Positions 60,668 to 64,000 of a DNA stretch of 64,000 nt are shown here, in pieces. Below the pieces are notes generated by a model that had not been told where the DNA came from, made no database searches, and was given only the letters and a program-made list of their open reading frames with translations. Positions within the stretch are counted from its first letter, which is position 1. The number at the start of each line of letters is the position of its first letter. The position numbers and the translations under genes were made by a program. This DNA comes from Tulasnella sp. 424. Taxonomy: Eukaryota > Basidiomycota > Agaricomycetes > Cantharellales > Tulasnellaceae. The stretch lies in contig WSUB01000008.1 in NCBI GenBank assembly GCA_019633425.1, positions 471,563 through 535,562 on the forward strand, in the 5' to 3' direction.

Positions 60668-62834
60668 TCAGCGAAGCCTTTCGACACCCAACAACTTGCT
60701 CACCTTTCGCGGACAGTTGATTGTTACTCGGTTGCACCCGTGGCATTTGACCGACTTCAGCACGGGACAGCCATCCAGGATACTCTTGATGGCATAGTCA
60801 TCGACCTCCCTGCACCAACCCAAGTCTAGGTTGACTAGCTGAGGAAGGTACTGCGCCATCCCCATCAATATCTCGTTAGGCGTCTCCTTCCAACTATTGA
60901 TATTGAGGTCCTCCAAAACCGCCCCGGAGTGAGTGAGCAACGCGGAAAGTGCGGCACCGGAGAGTGCATGGTTTCGACTGAAGTCGATGTGGCGCATTGG
61001 GCGGTTCTGTTTGAATGCGCTGAAGAACGCTGCAACACCTTCATCGGTGAGCAACTCGAGGGACGGCATGATCAACGTATTCAAAGATCCTGTATGGGGG
61101 GCAATGCCTTCTGTGAGAACCTTGTCCGTGAGGGCAATGTGTCCGCTCAGATCGAGCAGTGTCAGCTTCTGTCCAAGGTCAGACAGGAGCTTAATCACCG
61201 GCTCATCCGTTAGGGACTCGGAGGGGAATGATAAATCGAGCGATGTGAGATTTTTGAAGGCCTCGAAGTGAGGTAACCATTCGTCGTTGAGCTGCCCAAC
61301 CTCTGCGAGACGCAATTCTGTAAGCGTGTCGGCCGTGTGCTCAGCCATCGCTTCCAGGCAGGACAAGTCGAACCGCGGCGACTGCGTTATAAGGAAGCCC
61401 TCTAAACGTTGATCCACGGCAGCGAAGAAGGACTTCCAGCCTTCGGGTTTGACCAAAAAGGGACCGAGCAGCTCGATGCGAGTGAGGTTGGACAGATGGT
61501 TGCCGTAGTGTTCAATGACGGGGGTTGACATACGGCCACATAGGTCTAGTCGGAGGTTTTCGACGTTGGGATTGAACGACGCGAGAGCCATCAAGGCTTG
61601 CGGCTGCAGCGCTTTATGATAGTCGAGATTTGAGTGCCAAGTTCCAAGACACAGTCAACAGGGTACTTACCCGTGGCATCGGTTAGAAAGACCTCGGTAT
61701 TGCCGACGTCATAGAAAAGCTTGACATTCTCTTCGGTCCTGAGAGCAGAAGCGTCGTTAGGAGACAGCCCGGACAAAACAATCATTCCGCGCACAGTCGC
61801 CGATTCTTGCAAATGATCTTGGCAATATTCATCAGATTGACCTGGCCGATCGCGCCTAGCGCATCTACATCGTCAATGTGTTTACTAATGATCTATATGA
61901 CGAGTTCAGTGACATCCGAGTCGAAGGCCGTCTTAGAGAAACTGAAAACTCACCTCGATGCAGATGTTGGCCAAGGTTTTGACGCTTTCCGTATCTTCGA
62001 AATTCACCACCTGCCGCCTTTCCACAGCCTTCCGCTTCTTCGCTGCTGGAGGCTTTTTGAAAGGATCTTTCCCGCTCGCCTTTGCGCAAATATGGCAGAG
62101 GTATCCTGGCGGAGGATGCCTTGGTATTGTATATTTTGTCTGTCCCATGGCGTTCGATTCCGTCAATGGCAGGCCGCCGGTACCATCAACCCGATACATA
62201 CCACGGTGAATCTCTTGCCACACTCTGCACAATTCTCAAACGAGCCAATGTCAGGAGCAGGTCCTGATGCAGCTCCGTTTGCCGCGGAAGGTTTGTTGTA
62301 AGAATCTTCCTCATCATCGTAGTCGCTGTCGTCTTCTGCGCGTTTGCGCTTTTTAGCCGCCGCGGCTTTGGCCTTTGCCTTCTCCTTTTCAAGCTGGGCC
62401 TTTGTCGGTTTCTTCTTTTTCTTACTCGCGCCTGAATCTTCATCATCGTCTAGGTTGTCGGAGTTGTAGCCGTCTTGGTTCTGCAACAAGGAGGAGGGGG
62501 TGATTTTAAGGACAATGTGGTGAGCGGGCTGTCTGGCAAGAACGCACCGCGCGAGCAGGAGATGCGTTGCTCCTGGAAGGTCCAGCTTCTACACTGCTGG
62601 GAGCTGCCTCTGCATTGCTAGGCTCAGCTTCCGCGTTGTCTTCCTCAGTCTCAACTCTGCGACGCCATGTGTTGGTCGGGCGGGTACTAATGCCTTGGTC
62701 CTGAATAAAATAGTAGGAGTTTGCTTCGAATGTTTTATAACTCGCAAAAAGAGAAATAGACTCACCCTAAGGAAAGCTGTGAGCGCTGAGCTTGGTCCAG
62801 TAATGCCGTTCGCGCCAACCCGGCGGCGAGACAT
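60668..62834 (-). CDS. RAD7: RAD7-type nucleotide excision repair protein (Rhp7)
   Basis: Start MSRRRVGANGITGPSSALTA then FLR, spliced to DQGISTRPTNTWRRRVE, as in S. pombe Rhp7. Then a Lys/Asp-rich disordered region, a C4 zinc-binding segment (ENCAECGKRF ... GYLCHICAK), a linker (IISKHIDDVDALGAIGQVNL), and C-terminal leucine-rich repeats from about residue 270 on: LMALASFNPNVENLRLDLCG, LTRIELLGPFLV, LTSLDLSFPSE, LTLLDLSGHIALTD, LVNLDLGWCREVDDYAIKSI. Rad7 works with Rad16 in global-genome repair of UV damage and can act in a cullin-based ligase. The 3' end lies 216 bp upstream of UBP14 in the same direction. Confidence 0.9.
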
Positions 62835-63260
62835 GGTTAACAGAGAAGTGGTGCGCAAAAATGGAATTAGCAGAAACGAAGTTCGACGCGTTTCATTTAG
62901 CGCTCTTAAGTCCGTCTAGGTCCGTTTTCGCGTTCTAAGAGAGCCGCATCCTCTATCTGGAAATAGCTGATGTGAACCTCTTTCAATTAATCCCAACAGG
63001 AGGAGCAATAAGACCGCGTTATTGAGGCCCACTCTCAAGATACCACATCGACATGTCAGCTTTTACGTATCCGAGACCGGCAGTGCTCTGCGTCCATGGT
63101 CTACGAAGCCATTGCAAAGCCACTCATACGGAAACAGCAATATCAGAACAAGTCTAACGTTGACTTGAGGGATATATAAACATGAGAAGTAGTGCTCGAT
63201 GAAATGAACGGGCAGGGAGCAAAAGGTAAGCGGACAGGGCACCTGACTCGCTCGTACAAG
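62835..63260. other. Intergenic, about 430 bp
   Basis: Promoter side of RAD7 and 3' side of the tRNA gene. A TTTT on the minus strand (63221-63224) is a possible RNA polymerase III stop about 37 nt after the tRNA end. Nothing else seen. Confidence 0.4.
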
Positions 63261-63353
63261 TTCCCTCACACAGACTTGAACTATGGACCTCGTCATTGCC
63301 ACCACCTGAAAGGCGTGTACTAGTGACGCGCTCTACCACTGAGCTATAAGGGA
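63261..63353 (-). tRNA. tRNA-Thr(AGU) with a 21-nt intron
   Basis: Reading the minus strand from 63353: acceptor TCCCTTA pairs with TGAGGGA (one G-T pair), D-arm GCTC..GAGC, anticodon stem CGTCA/TGACG, loop C-T-AGT-A, T-arm CATAG/CTGTG with TTCAAGT loop, discriminator A at 63261. The stem only closes if 21 nt (cacgcctttcaggtggtggca) are removed one base 3' of the anticodon, the standard eukaryotic tRNA intron position. The mature tRNA would be 72 nt including the discriminator and before CCA addition. Anticodon AGU, modified to IGU, reads ACU and ACC threonine codons. Confidence 0.88.
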
Positions 63354-63557
63354 CTTGGGTGTTAGAAGCGTTCTTTTTACAGAGTTATACCGACAAAATA
63401 TGTGGTTCGGACTTCAGCCGGGGCTTTCACGCGGCGACTTCGGACTCCGGAGAGAGCGTGGGATCGGCTGACAACCACTCCAACAGCTTCTTCCGCTCAG
63501 CTACTCAAGAGAGAACCCTCCTTTGAAGCCGAGCCCTGACTGTGTTTCTCTTTCTTG

Positions 63558-64000
63558 AAATGGACAGGTAACGCGTTTACGGACCGCGAGCCTCGCAGAG
63601 AGCTGAACTTCTCTCACTGTTAGCCTCGAATTCAATTTGCACCAACTGATCTTGTCAGACCTCGCTCGAACAGTGTCATGCCCGACATCGGGGTGGAACA
63701 GCCTTACTTCTGATACCGACGAAGGAAAGAAGTCCGTCAACAGTGCCATTCAAGCCCTGTCATCGAGAGTGGAGACAAGGGTCAAGTCGCCGCAAAACGA
63801 AACAACCTACGTAAACGGGAGTGCATCTCCAGAATCAACCTCCAATCCGACGGAAACCACTGAGGATGATTCCTCATCTGAGCGAGGGGATGAGTACGAA
63901 CCTAGAGTTTTTATGGTGCATGTCATAGCTCATCCTGACGTTGATCACACCGTTCCTGACCGTTGGTTCCAGAGCGCGTCTAGGGTTCACTGCAACATTG
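63558..64000 (+). CDS. Unknown gene, 5' part only, cut by the window edge
   Basis: Exon 1 (63558-63565) encodes MD plus AG. A 58-nt intron (63566-63623, gtaacg...gttag) joins it to an open frame running to the end of the window: LEFNLHQLILSDLARTVSCP, then TSGWNSLTSDTDEGKKSV, then a Ser/Thr/Glu-rich linker and EPRVFMVHVIAHPDVDHTVP. The spliced start has no stop through at least 375 nt. No family recognised; the C-terminus lies outside this window. Confidence 0.55.

Overview
The window is nuclear DNA from a filamentous basidiomycete, probably an Agaricomycete. The evidence is the many short introns (about 50-85 nt, GT-AG with some GC-AG), compact genes on both strands, and families typical of the group: a DUF6534-type membrane protein, an F-box protein, an SRPK kinase and a basidiomycete type I membrane protein. 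The species cannot be fixed from sequence alone; nothing bacterial, organellar or viral was seen.

Layout. Bases 1-25,520 are gene-dense: two unrecognised proteins (316-2276 +, 2529-3182 -), a RAP1-type telomere protein (-) head-to-head with the 40S assembly factor TSR1 (+), a mitochondrially targeted unknown (-), an SRPK kinase (+), then a run on the minus strand of a DUF6534-like membrane protein, an F-box protein, ribosome factor RPF2 and a 1249-aa two-finger C2H2 regulator. Bases 25,520-35,650 are nearly gene-free. From about 27,945 they form a decayed tandem array of three units. Each unit ends in the 3' end of PER1, and only the last is joined to the intact gene (35,651-36,807 -). The middle unit carries a 593-bp element with terminal inverted repeats, and its empty site survives in the third unit. 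From 37,445 genes are dense again: two tandem sterol-glucosyltransferase-like genes (+), a HOS2/HDAC3-type deacetylase (-) opposite ATP12 (+), cyclase-associated protein (+), a PhoD-like phosphatase (+), a type I membrane protein (+), UBP14/USP5 deubiquitinase (-), RAD7 repair factor (-), an intron-containing tRNA-Thr(AGU) (-), and the start of an unknown gene running off the right end (+).

How the genes relate. Most are unrelated housekeeping genes: ribosome biogenesis (TSR1, RPF2), chromatin and genome upkeep (RAP1, HOS2, RAD7), ubiquitin (UBP14, F-box, and a UIM at the C-terminus of both glucosyltransferases), mitochondrial F1 assembly (ATP12), the GPI-anchor pathway (PER1), actin (CAP). 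No operon-like or biosynthetic cluster is evident. The unusual parts are the PER1-derived tandem array with its nested element, a conserved GC-AG intron in the glucosyltransferase pair, and a 10-nt microexon in the phosphatase gene.

Exon models were assembled by hand from splice signals, reading frame and family motifs. Where exon lengths summed to whole codons this is stated.
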